Shown here: positions 27,094 to 38,701 of the stretch, one piece after another
Layout of the letters: each line of letters begins with the position of its first letter
How positions within the stretch are numbered: the stretch's first letter is position 1
Assembly: GCA_006212045.1 (NCBI GenBank)
Contig: PZPK01000003.1
Coordinates: 155,903-219,902, forward strand
Length of the DNA: 64,000 nt
Source: Oleiphilus sp.
Lineage (GTDB): Bacteria > Pseudomonadota > Gammaproteobacteria > Pseudomonadales > Oleiphilaceae
Direction of reading: 5' to 3'
Program-made: the position numbers and the translations under genes
The notes under the pieces: generated by a model
What the model saw: only the letters and a program-made list of their open reading frames with translations
Database searches by the model: none
What the model was told of the DNA's origin: nothing

Positions 27094-27468
27094 GTGAATA
27101 ATAAACGTCCCGTAAATCTTGATCTCACGAAGTTCAGCTTCCCCCTGCCGGCCTTGACCTCCATCGTGCATCGAATTACAGGTTTTGCCCTGTTTTTCGG
27201 TATGGTGTTTCTGCTTTATGCGCTGGATCTGTCACTCAGCGGGCCGGAAGGTTTTGCATCGATAAAAGAATGTATGGAGTCGGTTGTAGCCAAGTTGCTT
27301 GTATGGGGAATCGTTTCAGCGCTGCTCTATCATCTGGTTGCAGGTATTAAGCACCTGCTGATGGATATGGGTATCGGTGAAACCCTTGAGGGCGGTGTGC
27401 TTGGTGCCAAGCTGACAATCGTTTTTTCTGTAATATTAATCGTTCTGGCAGGAGTGTGGATATGGTAG
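27094..27468 (+). CDS. sdhC: Succinate dehydrogenase cytochrome b556 subunit
   Basis: A 124-residue membrane anchor of complex II with three hydrophobic helices. NNKRPVNLDLTKFSFPLPALTSIVHRITG is the SdhC signature, with S and R near the quinone site, and YHLVAGIKHLLMD carries the haem-ligand histidine region. Translation starts at GTG 27094. It overlaps sdhD by a few bases and belongs to sdhCDAB, which feeds electrons from succinate to quinone. Confidence 0.95.
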   Translation: MNNKRPVNLDLTKFSFPLPALTSIVHRITGFALFFGMVFLLYALDLSLSGPEGFASIKECMESVVAKLLVWGIVSALLYHLVAGIKHLLMDMGIGETLEGGVLGAKLTIVFSVILIVLAGVWIW

Positions 27469-27809
27469 CTAGCGTCACAAGTTTGGGTCGAAACGGCCTC
27501 TATGATTGGTTAATCCAGCGCGTTAGTGCCGTTGTACTTGCGGCTTACTCCCTGTTTTTGCTGGGCTATCTTGTTTGCAGCCCGGAAACAACCTATGAGC
27601 AATGGAGCGCACTGTTCGAAAACACCCTGATGCGTATCTTTAGTCTGCTGGCCCTGATTTCTCTTGCGGCGCATGCCTGGGTTGGTTTGTGGACTATCTC
27701 AACCGATTACATCAAACCTACAGGGTTACGATTTTTGTTCCAGGCGGCTTGCGGCATTGTGATGTTTGCTTACGTTGCCTGGGGTATTCAGGTCATTTGG
27801 GGGCTGTAA
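27462..27809 (+). CDS. sdhD: Succinate dehydrogenase membrane anchor subunit
   Basis: A 115-residue hydrophobic protein with three membrane helices. [21 protein letters not shown] is typical of SdhD, and [16 protein letters not shown] holds the haem-ligand histidine and quinone-site tyrosine region. The frame opens at GTG 27456, but ATG 27462, which overlaps the sdhC stop, is the likely start. With SdhC it binds haem b and anchors SdhAB. Confidence 0.94.
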   Translation: MVASVTSLGRNGLYDWLIQRVSAVVLAAYSLFLLGYLVCSPETTYEQWSALFENTLMRIFSLLALISLAAHAWVGLWTISTDYIKPTGLRFLFQAACGIVMFAYVAWGIQVIWGL

Positions 27810-27813
27810 CAGA

Positions 27814-29586
27814 ATGTCTACACTAAGAACACTTAACTACGACGCGATTGTCATTGGTGGCGGAGGTGCGGGCATGCGGGCCGCATTGCAGCTCACTGAG
27901 TCCGGAGTAAAAACCGCCTGTATCACCAAGGTGTTTCCGACACGCTCTCACACTGTATCTGCACAGGGCGGTATTACCTGTGCAATCGCCAGTGCAGATC
28001 CAAACGATGATTGGCGCTGGCACATGTACGATACCGTCAAAGGTTCGGACTATATCGGGGATCAGGACGCAATTGAATATATGTGCTCGGTTGGGCCTCA
28101 AGCTGTTTTTGAGCTGGATCATATGGGCCTGCCATTTTCCCGGACCGAAGAAGGCCGAATTTACCAGCGTCCTTTTGGGGGGCAGTCGAAAGGTCCCGAC
28201 AACCCGACGCAGGCTGCACGCACCTGTGCGGCAGCAGACAGAACCGGGCATGCACTTTTGCATGCGCTCTACCAGGGTAATCTGAAAGGTGGCACAACTT
28301 TTCTCAATGAATGGTATGCCGTTGATCTGGTCAAAAACCAGAAGGGCGCTGTTGTAGGCGTGATTGCGATCTGCATCGAGACAGGCGAAACGGTATACGT
28401 AAAAGCCAAGGCGACTGTCATGGCGACTGGCGGAGCCGGACGAATCTATCAGTCTACGACCAATGCGCTGATCAATACCGGTGATGGTATGGGCATGGCA
28501 TTGCGGGCCGGATTCCCGGGTCAGGATATGGAGATGTGGCAGTTCCACCCAACAGGAATTTATGGCGCAGGCACACTGGTAACAGAAGGTTGTCGTGGTG
28601 AGGGTGGCTATCTGATTAATAGCGAGGGCGAGCGCTTTATGGAGCGTTATGCTCCGAATGCGAAAGACCTGGCTGGCCGTGATGTGGTTGCCCGCTCGAT
28701 GGTGCTCGAGATACTTGAAGGGCGAGGTTGTGGCCCTAATAAGGACCACGTACTCCTGAAGCTGGATCATCTTGGTGAAGAGACCCTCAATCTGCGCCTG
28801 CCGGGTATTTGTGAGCTGTCTAAAACCTTCGCGCACGTGGACCCTGTTAAAGCGCCGATTCCGGTCGTGCCGACCTGTCATTACATGATGGGCGGTATTC
28901 CCACAACGATTGGTGGTGAAGCGATTACTCAGGATGCCAATGGGCAGGATCAGGTCGTCGATGGCCTCTACGCCTGCGGTGAAGCAGCCTGCGTCTCGGT
29001 TCATGGTGCCAATCGTCTGGGTGGTAATTCTTTGCTGGACCTGGTGGTGTTCGGTCGCGCAGCTGGACTGCAGATTGAGAAAGCCTTGCAGGAAGGCGTC
29101 AGTCATGATGACGCCAGTGAATCCGATATTGAGGTGGCGCTGAGCCGTCTGGACAGGCTGAACAGCAGTACTTCGGGTGAAAGTATGGCCGAAGTGAAAG
29201 CAGAGCTTCAGAAAACCATGCAGCTTTACTTCGGTGTGTTCCGTGAAGGCGAAAGCATGCAAAAAGGTCTTAAGTTGCTGGATGAGCTCGGTGAGCGTAT
29301 TAAAAATGTTCATCTGGAAGATAAAAGTCAGGCCTTCAATACAGCTCGTATTGAAGCACTTGAGCTGGATAACCTGTTCGAAGTGGCGTATGCGACTGCT
29401 GTTTCGGCAGAAGAGCGTAAAGAAAGTCGGGGTGCGCATGCTCGAAACGACTTTACCGAAAGGGATGATGATAACTGGCTGAAGCACTCCATGTACTTCC
29501 CGACCGAAAAACGAGTCGGCAAGCGCGATGTGAACTTTTCACCCAAAACCGTCGAAGCCTTCCCGCCAAAAGTTCGGTCTTACTAG
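27814..29586 (+). CDS. sdhA: Succinate dehydrogenase flavoprotein subunit
   Basis: A 590-residue flavoprotein. [14 protein letters not shown] is the FAD-binding loop; [10 protein letters not shown] contains the histidine that bears covalent [24 protein letters not shown] and the Arg/His of the substrate site ([12 protein letters not shown]) are intact. The annotated start is ATG 27814 ([13 protein letters not shown]); a frame extension back into sdhD is not family-like. It oxidises succinate to fumarate on the cytoplasmic face of the membrane. Confidence 0.97.
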   Translation: MSTLRTLNYDAIVIGGGGAGMRAALQLTESGVKTACITKVFPTRSHTVSAQGGITCAIASADPNDDWRWHMYDTVKGSDYIGDQDAIEYMCSVGPQAVFELDHMGLPFSRTEEGRIYQRPFGGQSKGPDNPTQAARTCAAADRTGHALLHALYQGNLKGGTTFLNEWYAVDLVKNQKGAVVGVIAICIETGETVYVKAKATVMATGGAGRIYQSTTNALINTGDGMGMALRAGFPGQDMEMWQFHPTGIYGAGTLVTEGCRGEGGYLINSEGERFMERYAPNAKDLAGRDVVARSMVLEILEGRGCGPNKDHVLLKLDHLGEETLNLRLPGICELSKTFAHVDPVKAPIPVVPTCHYMMGGIPTTIGGEAITQDANGQDQVVDGLYACGEAACVSVHGANRLGGNSLLDLVVFGRAAGLQIEKALQEGVSHDDASESDIEVALSRLDRLNSSTSGESMAEVKAELQKTMQLYFGVFREGESMQKGLKLLDELGERIKNVHLEDKSQAFNTARIEALELDNLFEVAYATAVSAEERKESRGAHARNDFTERDDDNWLKHSMYFPTEKRVGKRDVNFSPKTVEAFPPKVRSY

Positions 29587-29599
29587 GAGAGATGCAAGT

Positions 29600-30304
29600 A
29601 TGTTAGTCAGTATCTATCGCTATAACCCTGAAAAGGACCAAACGCCTTATATGCAGGATATCAATATTGATATCCCTGAAGGCAAAGATCTGATGGTCCT
29701 GGATGTGCTGCATTTGTTGAAAGAGCAGGATCCATCCGTTACTTATCGTCGGTCCTGTCGTGAAGGTGTTTGTGGCTCCGACGGTCTGAATATGAATGGT
29801 AAAAACGGCCTGGCATGTATTACACCGCTATCCGAAGTTGTCAAACGTAACAAGTTGGTGATCCGTCCCTTGCCCGGTTTGCCCGTCATACGTGATCTGG
29901 TTGTAGACATGAGCATGTTTTACAAGCAGTATGAAAAGATCAAGCCATTCCTGATCAACGATACGCCACCGCCCGCAATCGAGCGTTTGCAGTCTCCCGA
30001 AGACCGGGAAAAGCTTGATGGCTTGTACGAATGTATTCTGTGTGCCTGTTGTTCTACAGCATGTCCGTCTTTCTGGTGGAATCCGGATAAATTCGTTGGC
30101 CCTTCAGGCTTGTTGCAGGCCTATCGTTTTCTCGCGGACTCAAGAGATACGGCTACCAATGAGCGTCTGGCAGAGCTGGATGATCCGTTCAGCGTGTTCC
30201 GTTGTCGTGGCATTATGAATTGTGTCAGTGTTTGTCCGAAAGGCTTGAATCCCACGAAGGCGATCGGCCATATTCGCAGCATGCTGATGCAGCGTTCAAC
30301 CTGA
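29600..30304 (+). CDS. sdhB: Succinate dehydrogenase iron-sulfur subunit
   Basis: A 234-residue protein with three Fe-S cluster motifs: a plant ferredoxin-like domain (CREGVCGSDGLNMNG then C) for the 2Fe-2S centre, CILCACCSTACP for 4Fe-4S, and CRGIMNCVSVCPKGLNP for 3Fe-4S. It passes electrons from SdhA to the quinone site. It starts 13 bases after sdhA, preceded by a GGAGAG site. The TCA block then continues after a 415-base gap. Confidence 0.97.
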   Translation: MLVSIYRYNPEKDQTPYMQDINIDIPEGKDLMVLDVLHLLKEQDPSVTYRRSCREGVCGSDGLNMNGKNGLACITPLSEVVKRNKLVIRPLPGLPVIRDLVVDMSMFYKQYEKIKPFLINDTPPPAIERLQSPEDREKLDGLYECILCACCSTACPSFWWNPDKFVGPSGLLQAYRFLADSRDTATNERLAELDDPFSVFRCRGIMNCVSVCPKGLNPTKAIGHIRSMLMQRST

Positions 30305-30719
30305 TTTGCATGGATAAAGATCGGCGCCGGGTCTGGCAAAAGCAGAATTATTGATTGGCGCCGAGAGCTGCATGGAAGCGGCCAGAAAGAAATAAAACTA
30401 TAAGGGCAGTAATTTGAAGGCTGAATTGAAATTACTGTCTATAATCTATTGATGAATCCTACTGTGCCGCCGAATACCAGCGGATAACAGTAGTTCGGGG
30501 GCTCTGAAGCTGGCTCAAAAAGCCGTGCCAGGAGTTTGCTGAGTTTAACCACTGGGGAAGCGGGTAACACCCGTACTATCTCAAGGCAGCAGTCATCATG
30601 ATTTTGGGGTGAACAATCCGTCGCTTGAAACTGTTCATAAGACGATAGCGGCAGCTTGGAAGCAGCTTTAAAGATAGAGCCTGGTATTCGCATTTACTGC
30701 TAATTAAGGCGAGCTATTA
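30305..30719. other. sdhB-sucA intergenic region with an operator-like palindrome
   Basis: These 415 bases contain no credible gene. They hold a perfect 9-bp inverted repeat, CAGTAATTT (30407-30415) and AAATTACTG (30429-30437), overlapping the putative sucA promoter (TATAAT at 30440-30445), plus a small CGGGT/ACCCG hairpin. No strong terminator for sdhB is seen, so read-through into suc is possible. Confidence 0.55.
30426..30447 (+). promoter_or_regulatory. Probable sucA promoter with motif shared with sdhC
   Basis: TTGAAATTACTGTC followed by TATAATCT. TATAAT at 30440-30445 is a consensus -10, and the preceding bases match the sdhC upstream motif (19 of 22). The right arm of the 9-bp inverted repeat lies within it. 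Confidence 0.55.
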
Positions 30720-33560
30720 ATGCAAGAAAGCATCATGGAGAAGCTCTGGCAGACCTCGCATCTGTCAGGGGGCAATCTGGTATACGTTGAACAATTGTAC
30801 GACGCGTACCTTGCAGATCCCAACAGCGTATCAGAAGAATGGCGCAGCTATTTTGACCAGCTACCGGGGGTCAACGGCTACACATCCAAAGACATTCCCC
30901 ATTCGACCATTCGCGAACAATTCCTGCACCTATCCAAAAACAAGTTTCTGTCGCAAGACCTGTCAACACCGGCCTCTGCCACCAGTGAGCATGATAAGAA
31001 ACAGGTCAAGGTAACACAGCTGATAGCCGCCTATCGTATTCGTGGCCACCAGGTGGCCAGCCTGGATCCTCTGGGGCTGATGGAGCGCTCAGAGGTGCCG
31101 GATCTGGATCTGTCTTATCATGGACTGAGTGCAGCCGATCTCGATACCGAATTCCAGACCGGTAACCTGGCCTTTGGCGAAGAAAAGCTTTCCTTGAAAG
31201 CGATCATCGACGGGTTGAAGCAGACTTATTGTTCCTCGATCGGTGCTGAGTACATGCATATTGTTGATACCAGTGTCCGAAGCTGGTTTCAATCACGTCT
31301 CGAGTCGGTCAAAGGCAAGCCCCAATACGAAACTGACACCCGATTTCATTTGCTCGAGCGCTTGAGTGCGGCAGAAGGTCTGGAAAAGTATCTTGGCTCG
31401 CGTTACCCGGGTACCAAACGTTTCGGACTGGAAGGCGGTGAAAGCCTGATTCCGTTGGTGGATGAGCTGATTCAGCGTGCCGGTGGTTATGGCGCCAAAG
31501 AGATCGTTATTGGGATGGCCCACCGGGGTCGCCTGAATGTTCTGGTCAACACCCTGGGTAAAAACCCAAAGGACCTGTTTGATGAGTTCGACGGCAAGAA
31601 GCTCCATGATATGGGGTCTGGCGATGTGAAATACCACCAGGGGTTTTCATCCAATGTGATGACGCCGGGCGGGGAAGTGCATTTGGCACTGTCATTCAAC
31701 CCTTCGCACCTCGAAATTGTTTCTCCAGTGGTGGAAGGCTCAGTCAGAGCAAGGCAAACACGCCGTGATGATGTGGCCGGTGATGCCGTGCTCCCAATCA
31801 TCATGCATGGTGATGCGGCCTTTGCCGGGCAGGGCGTCGTTATGGAAACTTTCCAGATGTCGCAAACCCGCGGATTCAAAACCGGTGGCTCTGTTCATAT
31901 CATCATCAATAATCAGGTCGGTTTTACGACCAATAAACGCGAAGACGCGCGTTCAACCGAGTACTGTACGGATGTGGCCAAGATGATCGAGGCACCTATC
32001 CTGCATGTGAATGGTGATGATCCGGAAGCTGTGCTGTTTGCAACACAGGTCGCCGTGGATTACCGGAATCAGTTCAAGGGCGACGTGGTCATTGATCTGA
32101 TCTGTTACCGCCGAAGAGGTCATAACGAGGCGGATGAGCCTTCGGGCACCCAGCCGCTGATGTACGAGGTGATCAAGAAGCAGAAAACAACGCGCACCCA
32201 GTATGCCGAAAAACTGATTGCAGAGCAGGTAATCTCCGAAGCACAATCGAAAAAGATGGAAGACGATTACCGGAACGCATTGGATAAAGGTGATCATGTC
32301 ACCAAGAGTCTGGTGCTGGAACCCAACAAGTCCATGTATGTCGACTGGACACCCTATCTGGGGCACGAGTGGACAGCGCGGGCAAAAACCGGGATTGCAC
32401 TGAAAACCCTGCAGCGCGTGGGTAAAAAGCTGGATCAAATACCGGAAGGGTTTCCGATACAACGACAGGTTCAGAAGATTATTCAGGATCGCAGCAAGAT
32501 GAACCAGGGCGCGATGCCGATCAACTGGGGATACGGTGAAGTCATGGCTTATGCCACCTTGTTGAATGAGGGGCACGAAATTCGCATCACCGGTCAGGAT
32601 GTGGGGCGTGGTACGTTTTCTCACCGCCACGTGGTTCTGCATAATCAGGCCGACGGTTCTACCTACATACCTTTGCAGCACATCAACGAAGATCAGCCGC
32701 GCTTTGAAATTTATGACTCCCTGTTGTCTGAGGAAGCGGTACTCGCCTTTGAATATGGCTATGCCACAACGAACCCCGGAGTGTTGGTCGTTTGGGAGGC
32801 CCAGTTTGGCGATTTTGCGAACGGCGCTCAGGTGGTGATTGACCAGTTCATCACCAGTGGCGAACATAAGTGGGGCCGTTTGTGTGGTCTGACCATGTTG
32901 TTGCCGCACGGTTACGAGGGTCAGGGTCCAGAACACTCCTCTGCGCGCCTAGAACGCTATCTGCAGATGTGCGCGGAACATAACATTCAGGTATGCGTTC
33001 CTACAACTCCGGCCCAGATTTTCCATATGCTGCGTCGACAAGTGAAGCGTCCTTTACGCAAGCCCCTGATAGCAATCACGCCAAAAAGTCTGCTGCGTCA
33101 CAAGGAAGCGGTTTCCACTTTGGATGATTTGAGCAGCGGCAGTTTTCAGACCGTGATTCCTGAAGCGGATGATCTCGATAGTCGCAAGGTTAAGCGCGTC
33201 ATCATGTGTAGCGGCAAAGTCTACTATGAGTTGCTGGAGTTTCGCCGTAGCAACGAGTTGAATGACACGGCAATCATCCGTATCGAACAGTTGTATCCGT
33301 TCCCTGCTGATGACTTAACGGAAGTGCTGAGTGCCTACCCCAAGCTGGCAGACGTTGTATGGTGTCAGGAAGAACCTCAGAACCAGGGTGCCTGGTATCC
33401 CACACAGCACAGGATGAGAAGGGTGCTGCGGGAAATCAATGAGAAGATTTATCTTCGGTACGCCGGCCGTCCAAGCTCTGCTGCTCCTGCTGCGGGATAC
33501 GTTTCTGTGCATGTTGAAGAGCAGAATCGTTTAATCAATATTGCTTTTGAAATTGAATAA
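30720..33560 (+). CDS. sucA: 2-oxoglutarate dehydrogenase E1 component
   Basis: A 946-residue thiamine-diphosphate enzyme. NLVYVEQLYDAYLADPNSVSEEWRSYFDQLPG is the N-terminal E2-binding region; HRGRLNVLVN, HGDAAFAGQGVV and VGFTTN belong to the TPP-binding and active-site regions; the C-terminal half holds the transketolase-like domain. It decarboxylates 2-oxoglutarate and transfers the succinyl group to SucB. It begins the sucAB-lpdA-sucCD run, with AAGGCGAG before the ATG. Confidence 0.97.
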   Translation: MQESIMEKLWQTSHLSGGNLVYVEQLYDAYLADPNSVSEEWRSYFDQLPGVNGYTSKDIPHSTIREQFLHLSKNKFLSQDLSTPASATSEHDKKQVKVTQLIAAYRIRGHQVASLDPLGLMERSEVPDLDLSYHGLSAADLDTEFQTGNLAFGEEKLSLKAIIDGLKQTYCSSIGAEYMHIVDTSVRSWFQSRLESVKGKPQYETDTRFHLLERLSAAEGLEKYLGSRYPGTKRFGLEGGESLIPLVDELIQRAGGYGAKEIVIGMAHRGRLNVLVNTLGKNPKDLFDEFDGKKLHDMGSGDVKYHQGFSSNVMTPGGEVHLALSFNPSHLEIVSPVVEGSVRARQTRRDDVAGDAVLPIIMHGDAAFAGQGVVMETFQMSQTRGFKTGGSVHIIINNQVGFTTNKREDARSTEYCTDVAKMIEAPILHVNGDDPEAVLFATQVAVDYRNQFKGDVVIDLICYRRRGHNEADEPSGTQPLMYEVIKKQKTTRTQYAEKLIAEQVISEAQSKKMEDDYRNALDKGDHVTKSLVLEPNKSMYVDWTPYLGHEWTARAKTGIALKTLQRVGKKLDQIPEGFPIQRQVQKIIQDRSKMNQGAMPINWGYGEVMAYATLLNEGHEIRITGQDVGRGTFSHRHVVLHNQADGSTYIPLQHINEDQPRFEIYDSLLSEEAVLAFEYGYATTNPGVLVVWEAQFGDFANGAQVVIDQFITSGEHKWGRLCGLTMLLPHGYEGQGPEHSSARLERYLQMCAEHNIQVCVPTTPAQIFHMLRRQVKRPLRKPLIAITPKSLLRHKEAVSTLDDLSSGSFQTVIPEADDLDSRKVKRVIMCSGKVYYELLEFRRSNELNDTAIIRIEQLYPFPADDLTEVLSAYPKLADVVWCQEEPQNQGAWYPTQHRMRRVLREINEKIYLRYAGRPSSAAPAAGYVSVHVEEQNRLINIAFEIE

Positions 33561-33578
33561 GATTTAGAAGGATTCGAA

Positions 33579-34802
33579 ATGTCTACAGAAATTAAAGCAC
33601 CAACTTTTCCCGAGTCCGTAGCGGATGGCACGATCGCGACATGGCATAAACAGCCCGGCGAACAAGTCGAACGAGATGAGCTGATTGTCGATATCGAAAC
33701 GGATAAGGTCGTTTTGGAAGTCGTTGCGCCGGACCATGGAGTGATTGGTGAAATTATCAAGAATGAAGGGGATGTCGTGCTGAGCGGTGAGGTGATAGGT
33801 ACCTTTACCGCCGGTGCCAGCGGAAGTGCAGCCTCGCAGGAGACAAGCGAAGCGCCCGCGCCAGCGTCTGATGAGGCCAGCAGTGCGGAAGACGTAGTGA
33901 TGAGTCCGGCTGCCAAAAAACTGGTCGAGGAAAACAGTCTCGATGCTTCTTCAATCAAAGGGTCAGGTAAGGATGGCCGGCTGATGAAAGAAGATGTTGT
34001 GAGCTATCTTGAGTCGCAGAAATCAGCGCCACAGCCCGCCAAAGCGGCTGCGCCTGCCGCCAGTACCAGTACGCCGCTAGATGAATCTCCCAAAGGAGCG
34101 CGAGCCGAAAAGCGTGTGCCGATGACCCGTCTGCGTGCAAGTATCGCGAGACGTTTGCTGGATGCCAGCCAGAACACGGCCATGTTGACCACATTCAACG
34201 AAGTCAACATGAAACCTCTAATGGACCTGCGCAAGCAATATAAAGAACAGTTCGAGAAGACCCACAACGGAACCAAGCTTGGCTTTATGTCGCTGTTTGT
34301 GAAAGCTTCTGCCGAAGCGCTCAAGCGTTTCCCTGCCGTGAATGCCTCGATTGATGGCGATGATATTGTGTATCACGGATACCAGGACATCGGCGTTGCT
34401 GTGTCGTCCGACCGGGGGCTGGTTGTTCCTGTGTTACGTGATGCCGACACCATGAGCCTGGCCAAGATCGAAAGCTCGATCAAGGAATATGGCATGAAGG
34501 CCCGCGATGGGAAATTAACGATCGAAGAAATGACCGGTGGCACCTTTACCATTTCAAATGGTGGTGTGTTCGGGTCCTTGATGTCGACACCCATTCTTAA
34601 CCCGCCGCAAACAGGTATCCTGGGTATGCATAAGATTCAGGAGCGCCCGATGGCTGTAAACGGGCAGGTTGTTATCCTGCCAATGATGTATCTGGCGCTC
34701 TCTTATGACCACCGTATGATTGATGGCAAAGAGGCAGTACAGTTCCTGGTGACGATCAAGGAATTGATCGAAGATCCAGCGCGTATTCTGCTAGAAATTT
34801 AA
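33579..34802 (+). CDS. sucB: 2-oxoglutarate dehydrogenase E2, dihydrolipoyl succinyltransferase
   Basis: A 407-residue acyltransferase with one lipoyl domain ([12 protein letters not shown], lipoylated lysine near residue 43), a peripheral subunit-binding domain ([18 protein letters not shown], around residues 107-145), Ala/Pro-rich linkers and a C-terminal catalytic domain with [13 protein letters not shown], which carries the catalytic His and Asp. It forms the core of the complex with SucA and LpdA. It starts 18 bases after sucA. Confidence 0.97.
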   Translation: MSTEIKAPTFPESVADGTIATWHKQPGEQVERDELIVDIETDKVVLEVVAPDHGVIGEIIKNEGDVVLSGEVIGTFTAGASGSAASQETSEAPAPASDEASSAEDVVMSPAAKKLVEENSLDASSIKGSGKDGRLMKEDVVSYLESQKSAPQPAKAAAPAASTSTPLDESPKGARAEKRVPMTRLRASIARRLLDASQNTAMLTTFNEVNMKPLMDLRKQYKEQFEKTHNGTKLGFMSLFVKASAEALKRFPAVNASIDGDDIVYHGYQDIGVAVSSDRGLVVPVLRDADTMSLAKIESSIKEYGMKARDGKLTIEEMTGGTFTISNGGVFGSLMSTPILNPPQTGILGMHKIQERPMAVNGQVVILPMMYLALSYDHRMIDGKEAVQFLVTIKELIEDPARILLEI

Positions 34803-36272
<1,470 letters not shown>

Positions 36273-36569
36273 CCGCTTTTTCCGAAAGCCGCTCGTTTGA
36301 TGAATAAACGGGCTGTGGCAGGATATAGCGAGGTGGGGCACTACAGTGAATATCACTGTATCTGAAAACCCCACAAGAGAAGGTCGTATAACAAGAATCG
36401 CAAGGGAAAGTCGGGTCATGAGCGCATCGCGCCTGAACCCGGTTATGAATTAGCTAAACAATGATTTAGCGGGTGTCGGGACAGGTTTCCCGACTGAACG
36501 AGTCATGCAGAGAAACGTCTGCAGGATGATGTGCTAAACATTCATCTCACTTAATTAACGGATAGTACT
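36273..36569 (+). other. Structured spacer between lpdA and sucC
   Basis: The 297-base spacer holds three predicted hairpins in a row: a two-part stem GTGGGG/CCCCAC enclosing TACAGTGA/TCACTGTA (36333-36374), GTCGGGA/TCCCGAC (36475-36494), and TGCAGA/TCTGCA (36506-36523). None has a T tract, so they may act in processing, attenuation, or as an operator. No gene is seen. Confidence 0.5.
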
Positions 36570-37736
36570 ATGAATCTACATGAGTATCAGGCCAAACAAC
36601 TGTTTGCCGAATACGGTCTTCCCGTATCCGCAGGACATGCATGTGATACTGCAAAAGATGCTGCCGATGCAGCAGATATGATCGGCGGCGATAAATGGGT
36701 CGTTAAGGCCCAAGTGCACGCAGGTGGGCGCGGCAAGGCTGGCGGAGTGAAGCTGGTCAGTTCAAAAAGTGAAATTCGCTCATTCGCCGAGCAATGGCTT
36801 GGTAAAAATCTGGTGACCTACCAGACAGATGAAAAAGGGCAGCCGGTCAGTAAAATTCTGGTTGAGTCCTGTACGGATATCGCTCAGGAACTTTATTTGG
36901 GAGCTGTGGTTGACCGTGGTTCTCGTAAGGTTGTCTTTATGGCGTCTACCGAGGGTGGCGTCGAAATCGAAAAGGTCGCGGAAGAAACGCCAGAGTTGAT
37001 TCATAAGGCCGAAATCGATCCGCTGGTTGGTCCGATGCCTTATCAGGCTAGAGAGCTTGGCTTCAAGCTTGGGCTTACCGGTCCGCAAATGAAGGAATTC
37101 CAGAAAATTTTCATGGGCCTGGCCTCCATGTTTATGGACTATGATTTTGCCTTGTTGGAAATTAACCCTCTGGTGATCACAAACGAAGGTCACTTGCATT
37201 GTCTGGATGGCAAGATCGGCGTGGATAGCAATGCGGTCTATCGTCAGCCAAAAATACGTGACATGCATGACCCATCTCAGGAAGACGAGCGTGAAGCGCA
37301 TGCTGCCCAGTGGGAACTGAATTATGTTGCACTGGACGGCAATGTGGGCTGTATGGTCAACGGTGCGGGTCTCGCCATGGGTACCATGGATATTGTCAAT
37401 CTGCATGGCGGTAAGCCGGCAAATTTCCTGGATGTGGGTGGCGGTGCCACCAAGGAACGTGTTTCGGAAGCATTTAAGATCATCCTGTCTGACGACAACG
37501 TGAAAGCCGTACTGGTCAACATATTTGGAGGCATTGTGCGTTGTGACATGATTGCTGAGGGTATTATCGGTGCCGTTAAAGAAGTCGGTGTAAAAGTTCC
37601 TGTGGTTGTTCGGCTCGAAGGTACCAATGCCGAAGCCGGACGCGAAGTGCTTGCAAATTCGGATGTCGATGTGATTGCAGCGGAATCACTAACAGATGCT
37701 GCACAAAAAGTTGTAGCTGCAGCGGAGGGCAAATAA
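36570..37736 (+). CDS. sucC: Succinyl-CoA synthetase beta subunit
   Basis: A 388-residue ATP-grasp subunit: [19 protein letters not shown] at the start, [17 protein letters not shown] for nucleotide binding, [10 protein letters not shown], then the C-terminal CoA-ligase-like domain ([17 protein letters not shown]). With SucD it makes succinate and ATP/GTP from succinyl-CoA. Its stop overlaps the sucD start by one base. Confidence 0.97.
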   Translation: MNLHEYQAKQLFAEYGLPVSAGHACDTAKDAADAADMIGGDKWVVKAQVHAGGRGKAGGVKLVSSKSEIRSFAEQWLGKNLVTYQTDEKGQPVSKILVESCTDIAQELYLGAVVDRGSRKVVFMASTEGGVEIEKVAEETPELIHKAEIDPLVGPMPYQARELGFKLGLTGPQMKEFQKIFMGLASMFMDYDFALLEINPLVITNEGHLHCLDGKIGVDSNAVYRQPKIRDMHDPSQEDEREAHAAQWELNYVALDGNVGCMVNGAGLAMGTMDIVNLHGGKPANFLDVGGGATKERVSEAFKIILSDDNVKAVLVNIFGGIVRCDMIAEGIIGAVKEVGVKVPVVVRLEGTNAEAGREVLANSDVDVIAAESLTDAAQKVVAAAEGK

Positions 37737-38608
37737 TGTCTGTTTTAATCAACAAAGATACTAAGGTTATCTGCCAGGGGTTTACCGGCGGTCAGGGCAC
37801 TTTTCATTCCGAACAGGCGATCGAGTACGGAACACAAATGGTCGGTGGCGTTAGCCCTGGCAAGGGCGGTCAGACCCATCTTGGCTTGCCGGTGTTTAAT
37901 ACTGTCAGAGAAGCAGTTGAGGAAACCGGCGCGACGGCTACGGTGATCTATGTACCGGCGCCATTCTGCAAAGATGCCATCCTGGAAGCGATTGATGCGG
38001 GCATCAAGTTAATCGTCACCATTACCGAAGGGATTCCTACCTTAGATATGGTCGATGTTAAAGTCAAACTGGATCAAAGCGGTGTTCGCATGATCGGTCC
38101 GAATTGCCCGGGGGTTATTACGCCAGGTGAATCTAAAATAGGCATCATGCCGGGGCACATTCACAAACCGGGTAAGGTTGGCATCGTATCGCGCTCCGGT
38201 ACGCTGACCTATGAAGCGGTCAAGCAAACCACGGATGCCGGTTTTGGGCAGTCGACGTGTGTCGGTATTGGCGGTGACCCGATCCCTGGTACAAACTTTA
38301 TTGATGTGCTGGAAATGTTCCAGAATGACCCGCAAACCGAAGCGATCGTGATGATTGGCGAGATTGGCGGGACTGCGGAGGAAGAGGCTGCGGCGTACAT
38401 CAAAGACAATGTCACGAAGCCCGTCGTTTCTTATATCGCGGGTGTGACTGCACCTGCCGGTAAACGTATGGGTCACGCAGGCGCGATTATCGCTGGCGGT
38501 AAGGGAACCGCAGAGGACAAATTTGCGGCGCTTGAAGCGGCCGGTGTCACGACTGTAAAAAGTCTTGCTGATATCGGTAAAGCCTTGAAAGAAACAACGG
38601 GTTGGTAA
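37736..38608 (+). CDS. sucD: Succinyl-CoA synthetase alpha subunit
   Basis: A 290-residue subunit with the CoA-binding Rossmann domain ([22 protein letters not shown]) and the phosphohistidine loop [16 protein letters not shown] near the C terminus; [13 protein letters not shown] and [12 protein letters not shown] are also conserved. It completes the TCA block and is followed by a good terminator. Confidence 0.97.
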   Translation: MSVLINKDTKVICQGFTGGQGTFHSEQAIEYGTQMVGGVSPGKGGQTHLGLPVFNTVREAVEETGATATVIYVPAPFCKDAILEAIDAGIKLIVTITEGIPTLDMVDVKVKLDQSGVRMIGPNCPGVITPGESKIGIMPGHIHKPGKVGIVSRSGTLTYEAVKQTTDAGFGQSTCVGIGGDPIPGTNFIDVLEMFQNDPQTEAIVMIGEIGGTAEEEAAAYIKDNVTKPVVSYIAGVTAPAGKRMGHAGAIIAGGKGTAEDKFAALEAAGVTTVKSLADIGKALKETTGW

Positions 38609-38630
38609 CAGCTAACCACGCGTTTATAGA

Positions 38631-38656
38631 AGGGGCTTCATCAGGCCCCTTTTTTT
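38631..38656 (+). terminator. Terminator of the suc operon
   Basis: AGGGGC (38631-38636), an eight-base loop, GCCCCT (38645-38650), then a T run: a rho-independent terminator 22 bases after sucD. Confidence 0.9.
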
Positions 38657-38701
38657 GGCTGTCCCAATACCAAACGGTACCGAGAGTTTACTTACAGGGC
38701 A

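Noticed and set aside
27823..29487. 554-codon minus-strand frame under sdhA
   Set aside because: Antisense shadow of a strongly coding gene; the product is Cys/His-rich with no domain.
30439..30693. 84-codon minus-strand frame before sucA
   Set aside because: Overlaps the putative sucA promoter and has no family resemblance.
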